From NCBI GenBank assembly GCA_009929485.1, contig SAAJ01000009.1:21056-85055 (forward strand): a stretch of 64,000 nucleotides of DNA, read 5' to 3'. A program made the translations under genes and the position numbers. The stretch is from Negativicutes bacterium. Lineage in GTDB: Bacteria; Bacillota; Negativicutes; Anaeromusales; Anaeromusaceae. The notes below the pieces were generated by a model. That model was given only the letters and a program-made list of their open reading frames with translations. It did no database searches and was not told the DNA's origin. Positions within the stretch are counted from its first letter, which is position 1, and each line of letters begins with the position of its first letter. Positions 8,058-17,672 of the stretch are shown here, piece by piece.

Positions 8058-9716
8058 TTGGCCAAACAAAAATTGCAAATTATTCCCTTGGGCGGCTTGG
8101 GGGAAATTGGCAAGAATATGACAGTAATTCGTTTCGGAGACGATATTGTTGTGATCGATTGCGGGCTTATGTTTCCTGACGATGATATGCTCGGCATTGA
8201 TCTTGTCATTCCCGATATTAGCTATCTGCAGGAAAACCGCAACCTTGTGCGCGCCATTATCTTGACTCATGGCCATGAGGATCATATCGGCGCCCTGCCC
8301 TATGTACTCAAGGAACTTAATGTCCCGGTGTACGGAACCCGGCTGACATTGGGGATTTTAGAAGGACGTTTGCAAGAAATGCATGTGTCTGCAGCGTCGC
8401 TCGTGCCGGTAAAACCCCGCGAACAGATTCAAGTGGGGCCATTTAAAATCGGCTTCTTTAGTATGTGCCACAGCATTGCGGATGCAGTGGGCATTTCCAT
8501 CAAAACTCCTGTGGGTACCATTGTGCATAGCGGGGATTTTAAGTTTGATCAGACTCCTGTTGATGGCAATGTGGCCGACCTTCATCGCTTAGCAGAGTTG
8601 GGAGATCAAGGAGTCTTGGTTTTGCTGGCGGACAGTACCAATGCGGAGCGCCCCGGCCATACGTTGAGCGAACGTACGGTGGGCCTTGCCTTTGAGGAAG
8701 AGTTCCGTAGCGCTAAGGGGCGTATCCTAATTGCTACTTTTTCCTCGAATGTACATCGGATTCAGCAGGCCATAGATACAGCTGCTAAGTATCGGCGCAA
8801 AGTGGCGATACTTGGCCGGAGCATGATGAATGTTGTCAATATCGCCATTGAACTGGGGTATTTGCATATTCCAGAGAATGTGCTGATTGACATTGATGAG
8901 ATCAATAACTATCCGGCAGCGGATCTTGTTGTTATTACAACCGGCAGTCAGGGGGAACCGATGTCCGCTTTGACGCGTATGGCCAGTAATGACCATCGGC
9001 AAGTGGATATTGTTCCTGGAGATACGGTTATCATTTCGGCTACGCCCATTCCTGGTAATGAAAAACTGGTTTCCCGCACCATCGACTTGCTGTTTCGGCA
9101 AGGCGCCAAAGTGGTATATGAACGCACATCCGGTATCCATGTGTCAGGACATGCCAGCAGAGAAGAATTGAAACTGCTGCATAATTTGATTCGTCCTAAA
9201 TTTTTTGTGCCTGTGCATGGCGAATATCGGCATCTTATTAAGCATGCGCAGTTGGCTCAGGAGATGGGCATGCCCAAAGAACGCATTTTTGTCGCAGAAA
9301 ATGGCCAAGTATTGGAATTTGGCCCAGATCGCGGCGTGATGGCCGGAAAAGTAACGGCGGGGAAAGTAATGGTAGACGGCTTGGGAGTAGGCGATGTCGG
9401 CAATATTGTATTGCGGGATCGTCGACAGCTCTCTCAGGACGGTATTTTGATTGTGGTGATTACCATTGATAAGCAATCGGGTATGGTTGTTGCCGGTCCG
9501 GATATTGTTTCCCGCGGTTTTGTGTATGTCCGGGAGTCGGAAGCTTTAATGGAGACGGCTCGGGAAAAAGTATTGCAGGCTTTAGAACGTTGCGATATGA
9601 CAGGCGGAACGGAATGGGCAACCATTAAGTCGACTGTCAGAGATTCTATTGGCAAGTTTCTTTATGAAAAAACGCGCCGTCGTCCTATGATTTTACCCCT
9701 CATTATGGAGGTATAA
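8058..9716 (+). CDS. rnj: Ribonuclease J
   Basis: A 552-residue metallo-beta-lactamase/beta-CASP RNase, with both endonuclease and 5'-3' exonuclease activity in its family. The zinc motif HGHEDH is at residues 71-76 and the beta-CASP part includes TTGSQGEPMSAL and SGHASREEL, then HGEYRHL; a C-terminal domain follows. The start is taken at TTG 8058, nine bases from AGGAGGTG; a GTG at 8046 overlaps that ribosome site. Only one rnj copy is in this window. B. subtilis keeps rnjB in the same place between dapA and spoIIIE, which supports orthology. Its stop overlaps a small downstream gene. Confidence 0.95.
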   Translation: MAKQKLQIIPLGGLGEIGKNMTVIRFGDDIVVIDCGLMFPDDDMLGIDLVIPDISYLQENRNLVRAIILTHGHEDHIGALPYVLKELNVPVYGTRLTLGILEGRLQEMHVSAASLVPVKPREQIQVGPFKIGFFSMCHSIADAVGISIKTPVGTIVHSGDFKFDQTPVDGNVADLHRLAELGDQGVLVLLADSTNAERPGHTLSERTVGLAFEEEFRSAKGRILIATFSSNVHRIQQAIDTAAKYRRKVAILGRSMMNVVNIAIELGYLHIPENVLIDIDEINNYPAADLVVITTGSQGEPMSALTRMASNDHRQVDIVPGDTVIISATPIPGNEKLVSRTIDLLFRQGAKVVYERTSGIHVSGHASREELKLLHNLIRPKFFVPVHGEYRHLIKHAQLAQEMGMPKERIFVAENGQVLEFGPDRGVMAGKVTAGKVMVDGLGVGDVGNIVLRDRRQLSQDGILIVVITIDKQSGMVVAGPDIVSRGFVYVRESEALMETAREKVLQALERCDMTGGTEWATIKSTVRDSIGKFLYEKTRRRPMILPLIMEV

Positions 9717-9913
9717 TGAAGAAGGAACCTTGGCATGCATTCTCCTTGCGGGGTGTGTCAAGGTTTCCTATTTTTCTAGGTAAAGGAGAGAATGCCTTGA
9801 GCCGCTTTGCAGAGTCCTTAGCAGAAAAACGATTTATCTTTTTGGCCATTCTTGTAACTTTAGTCCTTTGCGCCTTGGCGGTTGTGTCCTTATTTCACAC
9901 TTTTCAAGGCTAA
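9716..9913 (+). CDS. Small single-pass membrane protein, function unknown
   Basis: A 65-residue product whose ATG overlaps the last base of the rnj stop codon and has GGAGG eight bases upstream. One membrane span is clear at the C-terminus (FIFLAILVTLVLCALAVVSLF). An in-frame TTG at 9797, with its own AAAGGAGAG six bases upstream, would give a 38-residue version that keeps the span, so two products or a misassigned start are possible. I do not recognise a family. Its place between RNase J and FtsK suggests co-transcription with rnj. Confidence 0.55.
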   Translation: MKKEPWHAFSLRGVSRFPIFLGKGENALSRFAESLAEKRFIFLAILVTLVLCALAVVSLFHTFQG

Positions 9914-9959
9914 GCTGACTGTACGAACAGGAAAAAAATTTCTTGTGTAGAATTGTACG

Positions 9960-12209
9960 ATGGTAGAGGTGAGTATGTTGCGTAAATTGTTGTCCGGGGT
10001 GCCAAAGGAAATGCGGTATGAAATTTGGGGCATCCTGTTGGTTGCAATCGCAGGCATAGCTCTTTGTGCTTTAGCGGGGCTCAATGTGGGGTCTCTTGGT
10101 CAAGCCTTGAAAAAGGTGCAGACCTATCTTTTCGGTTTGGGCGCGTTTGTTCCCCCTCTTTTAGTAGCAGTAATAGGCGCCAGATATATCTGGTTGCGGG
10201 TGGAAGCCGGCTTTACTCTGCGGTTTGTGGGCTTTATCGCATCCTATTGGCTGCTTTTAATGCTGGTGCACCATCTGTTGATTCAGCCGGGGCGGGAGAT
10301 TTTACCGGAAAGTCTGACTGAAGGCGGCGGACTTTTGGGGGGCATGGCCTTATTTTTATTACGTAAGTTTGTAGGCGTCGATGGCGCTGTAATTTTAATT
10401 ATAGCTGTGCTTTTGTGTACGATTATGGTGACGACGACATGGTCTTTAGGCAAGACCATGCATGTGGCTAAGGATAAAGTAGATACGGGACTGCAGGAAG
10501 CAAAGGAAAAAGTAGCGGCTACTTACGAAAAAGCTCAGCAGAGAGTTGCTTTATATAATCAGGAACGAGATGCGCGCTTTGCTTCGGAACACGCAGCTCT
10601 TACCGAGCCGGCAGAAAAATCCGCGGAAAATCCTTCCGTACCTGCTTTCCAAGAGGAACGCAACGAAGAAAAACCGGTGCGGACGACGGTTCGGGTACGC
10701 AAAGAACCGGAGCCTTTCGTCAGTGGCGCAGAGGCAACGCCGCTGGAGTTGTTTACGCCGCGCGAGGTGTCTCCCCATGGCTATCAACTGCCGCCATTGG
10801 ATTTGATTCGCAAACCGCGCGCTGCGACGAGTGCTAACAGCCAAAAGGAAATGAAGGAAAATGCTAAAATTCTTGAAGAGACCATGGCTGATTTTAATGT
10901 GGCGGCGCGTATTGTAGAGATTACTCAAGGGCCTGCGGTTACTCGCTATGAAATAGAGCCTGCGCCGGGAGTAAAGGTAAGTAAAATCGTTTCCTTGGCA
11001 GATGATATTGCCTTGAAGCTGGCGGCCACAGGCGTTCGTATCGAAGCGCCCATTCCCGGTAAAGCCGCCGTTGGTATTGAAGTTCCCAACCGTCAGGTAA
11101 CGGGCGTAGCTTTTTGTGAAGTTGTTGAAAGTACGTCCTTTCAAAAAGCGGCGTCCTTGTTGACCGTCGGTTTAGGCAAAGATATTGCCGGTCAGATTAT
11201 TTTGGCTGATTTAGGGAAAATGCCCCACTTGTTGGTGGCAGGAGCTACCGGTTCCGGGAAAAGCGTCTGCATTAACACGATGATTGCCAGTTTGCTTTTT
11301 CGAGTGCGACCAGAAGAAGTAAAGTTAATTTTGGTAGATCCGAAATTTGTGGAGCTGTCAAAATACAACGGCATTCCGCATTTGCTGGTGCCGGTAGTAA
11401 CGGATGCGAAAAAGGCCACAGCCGCTCTTAACTGGGCAGTCCAGGAAATGGAACGCCGTTACGCCGTTTTGGCAACGGCGCGTGTGAGGGATTTGGCGTC
11501 TTATAATGCCGGCGTCGAGGAAGACAAAAGGCTGCCCTATATTGTAATTATTATTGACGAATTGGCTGATTTAATGATGGCGGCGCCTGTGGATGTTGAG
11601 GATGCTATTTGCCGTTTGGCGCAAAAAGCCCGTGCAGCGGGACTGCATCTTATTTTGGCGACGCAGCGTCCTTCAGTGGATGTAATCACTGGGACGATTA
11701 AGGCGAATATTCCTTCGCGAATTTCCTTTTCCGTATCTTCACAGATTGATTCGCGGACTATTTTGGACATGCCGGGAGCGGAAAAACTGCTTGGCCGAGG
11801 CGACATGCTGCTGTATCCTGTAGGAATGGCAAAACCGCAGCGAGTGCAAGGCGCTTTTCTTGGCGACGACGATATTGAAAAGGTCCTTGACTTTGTCCGG
11901 TCACAGCAAGAGGAAGAACCGGAATATAATGAAGAAGTGACCGCTAGCGCCGAAACGTCAGGCGGCATGTCCGCGGATTTGCAGTACGATGAACTATTGC
12001 CGGAAGCGGTTCGCTTGGTTTTGGAAACTGGTACGGCGTCGGCGTCCATGCTGCAGCGCAAACTGCGCGTAGGTCATAGCCGCGCGGGCCGGTTAATGGA
12101 TATGATGGAAGAAATGCGGATTGTCGGCCCTAATATGGGGAGCCGGCCCAGAGATATTCTTATGACCTATGAACAGGCTAAGGAAATGCTGTCAGGAGAT
12201 ACCGCATAA
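9960..12209 (+). CDS. ftsK: DNA translocase FtsK/SpoIIIE
   Basis: A 749-residue DNA pump for chromosome segregation at the septum (and in sporulation). It has four N-terminal membrane spans (residues ~20-165), a charged linker, the RecA-like motor with Walker A GATGSGKS at about residues 428-435 and Walker [13 protein letters not shown], and a C-terminal winged-helix gamma domain ([26 protein letters not shown]) that reads KOPS/SRS sequences. Length is normal for SpoIIIE/SftA-type proteins. The start is uncertain: ATG 9960 lacks a good ribosome site and ATG 9975 (MLRKLLSG), after AGAGGTGAG, is an alternative. Confidence 0.95.
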   Translation: MVEVSMLRKLLSGVPKEMRYEIWGILLVAIAGIALCALAGLNVGSLGQALKKVQTYLFGLGAFVPPLLVAVIGARYIWLRVEAGFTLRFVGFIASYWLLLMLVHHLLIQPGREILPESLTEGGGLLGGMALFLLRKFVGVDGAVILIIAVLLCTIMVTTTWSLGKTMHVAKDKVDTGLQEAKEKVAATYEKAQQRVALYNQERDARFASEHAALTEPAEKSAENPSVPAFQEERNEEKPVRTTVRVRKEPEPFVSGAEATPLELFTPREVSPHGYQLPPLDLIRKPRAATSANSQKEMKENAKILEETMADFNVAARIVEITQGPAVTRYEIEPAPGVKVSKIVSLADDIALKLAATGVRIEAPIPGKAAVGIEVPNRQVTGVAFCEVVESTSFQKAASLLTVGLGKDIAGQIILADLGKMPHLLVAGATGSGKSVCINTMIASLLFRVRPEEVKLILVDPKFVELSKYNGIPHLLVPVVTDAKKATAALNWAVQEMERRYAVLATARVRDLASYNAGVEEDKRLPYIVIIIDELADLMMAAPVDVEDAICRLAQKARAAGLHLILATQRPSVDVITGTIKANIPSRISFSVSSQIDSRTILDMPGAEKLLGRGDMLLYPVGMAKPQRVQGAFLGDDDIEKVLDFVRSQQEEEPEYNEEVTASAETSGGMSADLQYDELLPEAVRLVLETGTASASMLQRKLRVGHSRAGRLMDMMEEMRIVGPNMGSRPRDILMTYEQAKEMLSGDTA

Positions 12210-12230
12210 GGACTGACAAGGATTTGAGAT

Positions 12231-13289
12231 GTGGTGATGAATTTGCATGAAACAATCTCGGTAAAGGACTCTTTAGCACTGGAGCAGGTTCTGTTTATTG
12301 ATATGCGCACGCCTGCTGAATTTTCTAAAGGCCACATTCCGGGGGCTTATAACTTGCCGTTATTTGAAAACGAAGAACGGGCGGAAATCGGCACTTTGTA
12401 CAAACAAGTAGGACCGGAGACCGCGAAAAGTCGAGGACTAGATATTGTGGCGCCCCGGCTTCCCGGCTTGGTACGAACCATCAGCGAATATGCCTCCTTG
12501 GGCAAAGAAATTGTCATTTATTGTTGGCGCGGCGGCATGCGATCCGGATCGGTCGTGTCTGTGCTGGCTATGATGGGGATTCGTACGCGTCAGTTGCAAG
12601 GCGGCTACAAGGCTTATCGCAATTATGTCTTAGAGCGTCTGCAAGGTTTTACTGTTCAAGCTAAGGCCGTTGTTTTATGCGGTTCTACTGGTACTGGTAA
12701 AACACAGCTGCTGTACCATTTGGCGCGGTTAGGCGTGCCTGTGCTGGACTTAGAGCGCTTGGCCAATCACCGGGGCTCTGTTTTTGGCCATGTGGGACTG
12801 GGCGGCTGCTGCACGGCGCAAAGCTTTGACTCGCTTTTGCTGGCGGAGCTGGAGCGAGTGAACCAAGGCGATTATTTTGTGGTGGAGTGCGAAAGCAAGC
12901 GAATAGGCAATTTGTATTTGCCGGAATGTCTTTATGAAGCGATGCAGGCGGGATATAAAGTCCTGGTAAAGACGCCCCTTGCCTTGCGGGTAAGCCGTCT
13001 ATGCGAGGAATATGTGCAAGAAGACAGCGCAGCATCTGTAAAAGCTTTGATTGCCAGTATGCAACGGTTGCAGAAGCAGTGTGGCCAACGGAAAATTGCG
13101 GAATGGACGGAGCAATTGGAACAAGGAGATTTTCCCAACGTTATTGAAACTTTGCTCAAAGAGTATTATGATCCTATATATGGCTATGAAAAGGCAGAGT
13201 TAGACGAGTATGCGTTTTGTGTGGATGCAAGTGATTTTGAAGCTGCAGCAGCAACGTTGACAGCGCATTTAGAAACACTGAGGAGGTAA
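12231..13289 (+). CDS. mnmH: tRNA 2-selenouridine synthase (MnmH/SelU)
   Basis: A 352-residue two-domain enzyme. The N-terminal rhodanese domain holds FIDMRTPAEFSKGHIPGA and the catalytic Cys98 in YCWRGGMRSGS, the exact MnmH signature. The second part has a P-loop CGSTGTGKT (Gly151 onward). The family replaces sulfur by selenium in 2-thiouridine at the wobble base of tRNAs for Lys, Glu and Gln, through a geranylated intermediate, using selenophosphate. Its presence implies a selenophosphate synthase (selD) elsewhere. The start is GTG 12231 (AAGGA eight bases before) or ATG 12237. It follows ftsK by 21 bases. Confidence 0.93.
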   Translation: MVMNLHETISVKDSLALEQVLFIDMRTPAEFSKGHIPGAYNLPLFENEERAEIGTLYKQVGPETAKSRGLDIVAPRLPGLVRTISEYASLGKEIVIYCWRGGMRSGSVVSVLAMMGIRTRQLQGGYKAYRNYVLERLQGFTVQAKAVVLCGSTGTGKTQLLYHLARLGVPVLDLERLANHRGSVFGHVGLGGCCTAQSFDSLLLAELERVNQGDYFVVECESKRIGNLYLPECLYEAMQAGYKVLVKTPLALRVSRLCEEYVQEDSAASVKALIASMQRLQKQCGQRKIAEWTEQLEQGDFPNVIETLLKEYYDPIYGYEKAELDEYAFCVDASDFEAAAATLTAHLETLRR

Positions 13290-13296
13290 CAGCACA

Positions 13297-14088
13297 ATGG
13301 CAACGGTAGGTCAGCAACTTTCTGCAGCAAGGGAACAGAGGGGATATTCGATTACCGACGTGGAAAAAGGCACGAGCATTCGTGCTCTTTATATTCAAGC
13401 CATTGAGGCTGGCGACTATGAAGTGGTGCCCGGAGAAGTGTATTTAAAAGGTTTTATTCGCAACTATGCTACTTTTGTTGGCTTGGATGGTTCGGTCATG
13501 GTAGAATTATACAAGCAAGAACAGCAGATTACGGTTTCTCAGGAACCAGTGGAAGCCAAGACGCAAGCAGAGCCTGTTCAAGAGAAGAACGGCTCAGTCT
13601 CGCCGCTGAGGGAGAATGCTTCTTTTCCAGCCCCGGTTCGTGCCGAAAAGTCTTTTGGCTGGGCGGCAGGGTTGGCAGTGGCAGTGGTTTTAGTGGCGGG
13701 ATATTGGTGGTGGTCGGGAACCTCTGCGCCGGCAGCCGGCGGTGCGCAGCCGTCTGCAGTTTCGAAGCCTGCGATGGCTGGAGGTGCGTCCCATGCAACA
13801 GCCAGCAGCGCAGCTAATACACCGGTAAAACAGGATGGCGTTCATCTGCAGGCCTTATTCCAAGCGGATTGTTGGGTTGATGTTTCTGTGGACGGCAAAA
13901 AGATTTTTAATGGTACGGCGCAAAAAGGGCAGACGCTGCGCTGGGATGCAACTAAAACGGTCCACTTGACCTTGGGAAATGCCGGTGCGGTCCAATTGAC
14001 TTTCAACGGTTCGCCGCAGGCCGCCTTAGGCAAAGCGGGGGAAGTCGTGGAATACGAGTTTACATCGCAGGGGCCGGTTAAAAAATAG
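13297..14088 (+). CDS. rodZ: RodZ-like helix-turn-helix membrane protein
   Basis: A 263-residue protein with an N-terminal Cro/CI-type helix-turn-helix (MATVGQQLSAAREQRGYSITDVEKGTSI, residues 1-70), an acidic/Gln-rich linker, one membrane span (WAAGLAVAVVLVAGYWWW, ~120-138) and an extracytoplasmic C-terminal DUF4115-like domain (~180-255: QADCWVDVSVDGKKIF, GQTLRWDATKTVHLTLGNAGAV). This is the RodZ architecture, which in other bacteria links MreB to the membrane for rod-shape control. It begins seven bases after mnmH, with AGGAGG upstream. Confidence 0.9.
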   Translation: MATVGQQLSAAREQRGYSITDVEKGTSIRALYIQAIEAGDYEVVPGEVYLKGFIRNYATFVGLDGSVMVELYKQEQQITVSQEPVEAKTQAEPVQEKNGSVSPLRENASFPAPVRAEKSFGWAAGLAVAVVLVAGYWWWSGTSAPAAGGAQPSAVSKPAMAGGASHATASSAANTPVKQDGVHLQALFQADCWVDVSVDGKKIFNGTAQKGQTLRWDATKTVHLTLGNAGAVQLTFNGSPQAALGKAGEVVEYEFTSQGPVKK

Positions 14089-14125
14089 CAAGATGTTTTC
14101 GTGTTGAAAAGAAATAGAGGCTAAA

Positions 14126-16081
14126 ATGGAAAAAAACTTTCTTCCTGTTTGTCGTGCCGATATGGAAGCGCGCGGCTGGGATTATGTAGATTTTTTATTT
14201 ATCAGTGGCGATGCCTATGTAGATCATCCCAGCTTTGGTCATGCGATTATCAGCCGCTGGCTGGAGAAACAAGGCTATCGGGTTGCTATTTTGGCGCAGC
14301 CGGATTGGCGCAGCGTTAACGCGTTCAAGGAGTTCGGCAAACCGCGCCTTGGCGTGTTGGTGTCTGCAGGCAACCTGGATTCTATGCTCAATAAATATAC
14401 TGCAGCTAAACGGTTGCGCAGCGAGGACCGCTACGCTCCGGGCGGCAAGGCCGGCTTTCGGCCGGACCGGGCTACATTAGTATATTGCAGCCGTATTCGG
14501 GAAATCTGGAAAGATATTCCTTTAATTATTGGCGGCATTGAGGCCAGTTTGCGACGTTTTGTGCACTATGACTACTGGGAGGACGCCTTACGCCGCTCCA
14601 TTTTAGCGGATAGTCATGCAGATCTTCTGATTTATGGCATGGGCGAGAGGCAGATTTTGGAGATCGCTAAGCAATTAGAAAGCGGGATTCCAATCGCGCA
14701 GATCCGCCAAGTGCCTGGCACCTGTTTCCTCGTAGAATCGCAAGAAGAAGTTTGGGACGCTGTGAAACTGCCTTCTTGGAAAGAATGCCGGCAAGACCCC
14801 AAAGCTTTTGCCAAAGCTGGAGGCTTGCAGTTTTTGGAACAGGACCCTATTCGCGGCAAAACCTTGCTGCAAGAACAGGAACGAGGTTTTTTGGTGCAAA
14901 ATCCCCCGGCGATGCCGCTGACGACGGCAGAACTGGATGCGGTGTATGATTTACCGTACATGCGGACGTGGCATCCTGCGTATGATCAAGCTGGCGGCGT
15001 GCCGGCCATTGAAGAAGTTCAGTTCAGCTTGGTTAGTCAGCGCGGCTGTTTTGGAGGCTGCGCTTTTTGTGCCATTACCTCGCATCAAGGGCGTATTATT
15101 CAAAGCCGAAGCCATGAATCTCTTTTGCAGGAAGCACGTCTTTTGACAACCCTTCCCGAGTTTAAGGGGTATATTCATGATGTAGGCGGCCCTACCGCCA
15201 ATTTTCGCCAGCCATCGTGTGCGGCGCAGTTGGAGCGAGGCGCTTGTCGAGGCAAAAGCTGTCTTTCGCCGGAACCTTGCGTGCATTTGCAAGCGGACCA
15301 TCAGGATTACCTGCGGCTGCTGCGCAGCTTGCGACAGGTTTCCGGAATAAAGAAGGTCTTCATTCGATCGGGCATTCGCTATGATTATTTGTTGTTAGCC
15401 AAGGATCGGGATGAATTTTTACATGAATTGTGCCAGTATCATGTAAGCGGCCAGCTAAAAGTGGCACCGGAGCATGTTGCGGCAAAGGTTACCCGGATTA
15501 TGGGGAAATCGGGCAAAGACTGCTATTTGCGCTTTCAAGATGCGTATCGTCGCGTAAACCGTGAGTTGGGCAAGGAACAGTATCTAGTGCCGTATTTGAT
15601 GTCCAGTCATCCCGGGTGCGGTCTGGCAGAAGCGGTAGAATTGGCGGAATTTCTGCGCGACCAAGGGTATCATCCGGAACAGGTGCAGGATTTTATTCCG
15701 ACACCAGGAAGTTTATCTACCTGCATGTATTATAGCGGTGTGCATCCTTTGACCGGCCAGGCCGTGAAGGTTTGCCGCGACATACATGAAAAAAAACTGC
15801 AGCGTGCGTTGCTGCAGTTTCGTAACCCGAAAAATCGGGCTTTGGTGCATGAAGCGCTGCTTAAAGCGCGCCGGCAGGATCTTATCGGTTATGAAAGCCG
15901 TTGCCTGCTGCGGCCGCTGCCGGGAGAAGCGCAAGCTTCGCCGGCAGGGCGCCAAGAGAAAGATTCTCGCGCCAAAGGCGGTCATCGCGGCGCAGGTGTG
16001 CGCCAAGGCGGCAGAACCGCCAAAGGTTCTGCACGAAATCAACGGGCAAAAAGCAGCCGACATTCCGCAGATAAGAGATAA
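14126..16081 (+). CDS. YgiQ family (UPF0313) radical SAM protein
   Basis: A 651-residue protein. The N-terminal half has the family's Rossmann-like domain (DFLFISGDAYVDHPSFGHAIISRWLE) and GGIEASLRRFVHYDYW; the radical SAM cluster is CFGGCAFC (Cys308, Cys312, Cys315). A further Cys-rich stretch CRGKSCLSPEPC lies around residues 373-385. The last ~60 residues are basic and low in complexity (RAKGGHRGAGVRQGGRTAKGSARNQRAKSS). The family is widespread but has no established reaction. The last 43 bases overlap the end of a convergent gene on the other strand. Confidence 0.93.
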   Translation: MEKNFLPVCRADMEARGWDYVDFLFISGDAYVDHPSFGHAIISRWLEKQGYRVAILAQPDWRSVNAFKEFGKPRLGVLVSAGNLDSMLNKYTAAKRLRSEDRYAPGGKAGFRPDRATLVYCSRIREIWKDIPLIIGGIEASLRRFVHYDYWEDALRRSILADSHADLLIYGMGERQILEIAKQLESGIPIAQIRQVPGTCFLVESQEEVWDAVKLPSWKECRQDPKAFAKAGGLQFLEQDPIRGKTLLQEQERGFLVQNPPAMPLTTAELDAVYDLPYMRTWHPAYDQAGGVPAIEEVQFSLVSQRGCFGGCAFCAITSHQGRIIQSRSHESLLQEARLLTTLPEFKGYIHDVGGPTANFRQPSCAAQLERGACRGKSCLSPEPCVHLQADHQDYLRLLRSLRQVSGIKKVFIRSGIRYDYLLLAKDRDEFLHELCQYHVSGQLKVAPEHVAAKVTRIMGKSGKDCYLRFQDAYRRVNRELGKEQYLVPYLMSSHPGCGLAEAVELAEFLRDQGYHPEQVQDFIPTPGSLSTCMYYSGVHPLTGQAVKVCRDIHEKKLQRALLQFRNPKNRALVHEALLKARRQDLIGYESRCLLRPLPGEAQASPAGRQEKDSRAKGGHRGAGVRQGGRTAKGSARNQRAKSSRHSADKR

Positions 16082-16482
16082 CGAAAGATCATGGCATTAA
16101 GCAGTAAAGTCAAGCCGGCATCCAGATAGGCGCCGAAGAAGAAAAGAATAGGTACGGCGAGAATAATGGCTAGGGCGGAGATAATCAAGGAAAGCTTGCG
16201 TCCCCAAGGAAACAGTTGAGCGATACCTACGCTAGCCGGCAGATAGAGCAGGGCAGAGCATAGAGACACCCAAAATGTCGCCAGTTCCTGCTGGTCGGCA
16301 ACGGCTTCGTAGAGACTGAAAAGATTGCTGAGACCGTAAAGAAAGAAGTAGACGACAATCAGAACCAAACGCAAAGTTAGCTTGGGGTGGATCAGTCGAG
16401 AGAGAAGCGAAGTTCGTTCCGCCTGCTTTTTCTTATGAGGAGTGTTTTTTTGAGGCGGTAACGGAGAAGAACCTTTAGCCAA
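16039..16482 (-). CDS. Small polytopic membrane protein, function unknown
   Basis: A 147-residue reverse-strand gene. It starts at TTG with a strong AGGAGGG seven bases upstream (16488-16494 on the plus strand as ccctcct). After a basic N-terminus (residues 1-35) come four likely membrane spans: LRLVLIVVYFFLYGLSNLF, FWVSLCSALLYLPASVGIAQL, LSLIISALAIILAVPILFFFGAY and LTLLLNAMIFRYLL. No family recognised. Its 3' end overlaps the tail of ygiQ by 43 bases, tail to tail, and it is divergent from the solute-binding gene to the right. Confidence 0.72.
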   Translation of the reverse strand: MAKGSSPLPPQKNTPHKKKQAERTSLLSRLIHPKLTLRLVLIVVYFFLYGLSNLFSLYEAVADQQELATFWVSLCSALLYLPASVGIAQLFPWGRKLSLIISALAIILAVPILFFFGAYLDAGLTLLLNAMIFRYLLSAECRLLFAR

Positions 16483-16604
16483 GTGAATCCCTCCTAGATG
16501 TGTAAGGAACTTTGACGGAAACGCCGGTTCCTATCAATAAGTTTCGCCTATTATTGTACCATATTTATTCTATTGCGACAGGGGTGCTTTGGAGGAATAA
16601 ATCC

Positions 16605-17672
16605 ATGAGACGATATGCTCCTATTTTTTTGTTGTCTCTTTGCCTGGTGATGGTTGCTTTTGTGGGCAGTCTTTTGCTATCAGGGCATGCGGACGAAAAA
16701 ACAGAAGAGTTTTTACCGGAACTAATGATCTATACGACACTGCCTGCGGAGACGGTGCAGTCCCTTTTGACAGAGGAAGCGCAAAAACAAGGGTTAAAAC
16801 TGCAGGTGCGCTCGTTTAGCACTTCCGCAGACTTGTTGAAGCAATTGCAGCAAGAACAGCAGACGCCGCAGGCCAGCTTTATTTTGACAGAGCGCATGGC
16901 GCTTTTACGAGCCAAAAAGGAAAAGCGGCTGCAGGAATTTTTGTCGGAAGAGGCGGACCTTGTTTCCGACTCCTTAAAAGATGAAGATGATTTTTGGGTC
17001 GGTCTGTGGTATGATCCCTATGTCTTTGTTGTTAACCGAGATGCGGCAAAACAGTGGAAAAGCGTGCCCAATGATTGGGAAGATATTGTGAAGCAAAGTG
17101 AGCTGCGTGTGGCGATGACCGACTTTTTGGCGGCAGAGGCGCCTGCGCAGTTAATGGAGCAACTGAGCGAAGTATACGGCAGCCGAGAGTGTCTTGCCTA
17201 TTTGGCTAAGTTGCATCCCCAAGTAGTGAGGTATGCCAAATTTTTATCAACTCCGGTTCGAATGGCCGGTATGGGAGAAGCGGATTTGGCGATTACTCCT
17301 TACAGCGAGGCGGAAAAATACGTGCGAGACCAATTTCCGGTGCGACTCGTCTGGCCGGAACATGGGACAGCCTATATGTTGACAGGGGGCGCTTTAGTTA
17401 AAGGCGGGCCCATGCAGAGTGAAGCGAAAAAAATGTTGGACTGGCTGTTGTCTCCGGCGTGCGCTCAAAAAAGGGAAGCTATTTCGCTATTGGCATTGCC
17501 TGCCAATCCGGAAATACAAAAAACTCCGCGGCCGGTTCTTTGGGAACTGCGTGACGAAGCGCTGCCTGAAGGAATGAGGCAAAAACAATTGGAAGCCTGG
17601 TTGCAGAATATTCGCTTGGGCCTGAAAGCCCCGGAAGGGAACGGAATACGAATGGAGGAACAAAAGAAATGA
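16605..17672 (+). CDS. Extracellular solute-binding protein (iron/ABC type 2 fold), orphan
   Basis: A 355-residue protein: basic start MRRYAP, hydrophobic signal/anchor (IFLLSLCLVMVAFVGSLLL, residues 7-25) and then a type 2 periplasmic-binding fold (ELMIYTTLPAETVQSLLTEEAQKQG; FWVGLWYDPYVFVVNRDAAKQWKSVPNDWEDI; AYMLTGGALVKGG). These are the hallmarks of Fbp/Afu-type iron- or polyamine-like binding proteins. There is no lipobox Cys. No permease or ATPase gene is adjacent; the stop instead overlaps the start of rimO (ATGA). Start ATG 16605 chosen for GGAGGAATAAATCC. The ligand is unknown. Confidence 0.8.
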   Translation: MRRYAPIFLLSLCLVMVAFVGSLLLSGHADEKTEEFLPELMIYTTLPAETVQSLLTEEAQKQGLKLQVRSFSTSADLLKQLQQEQQTPQASFILTERMALLRAKKEKRLQEFLSEEADLVSDSLKDEDDFWVGLWYDPYVFVVNRDAAKQWKSVPNDWEDIVKQSELRVAMTDFLAAEAPAQLMEQLSEVYGSRECLAYLAKLHPQVVRYAKFLSTPVRMAGMGEADLAITPYSEAEKYVRDQFPVRLVWPEHGTAYMLTGGALVKGGPMQSEAKKMLDWLLSPACAQKREAISLLALPANPEIQKTPRPVLWELRDEALPEGMRQKQLEAWLQNIRLGLKAPEGNGIRMEEQKK

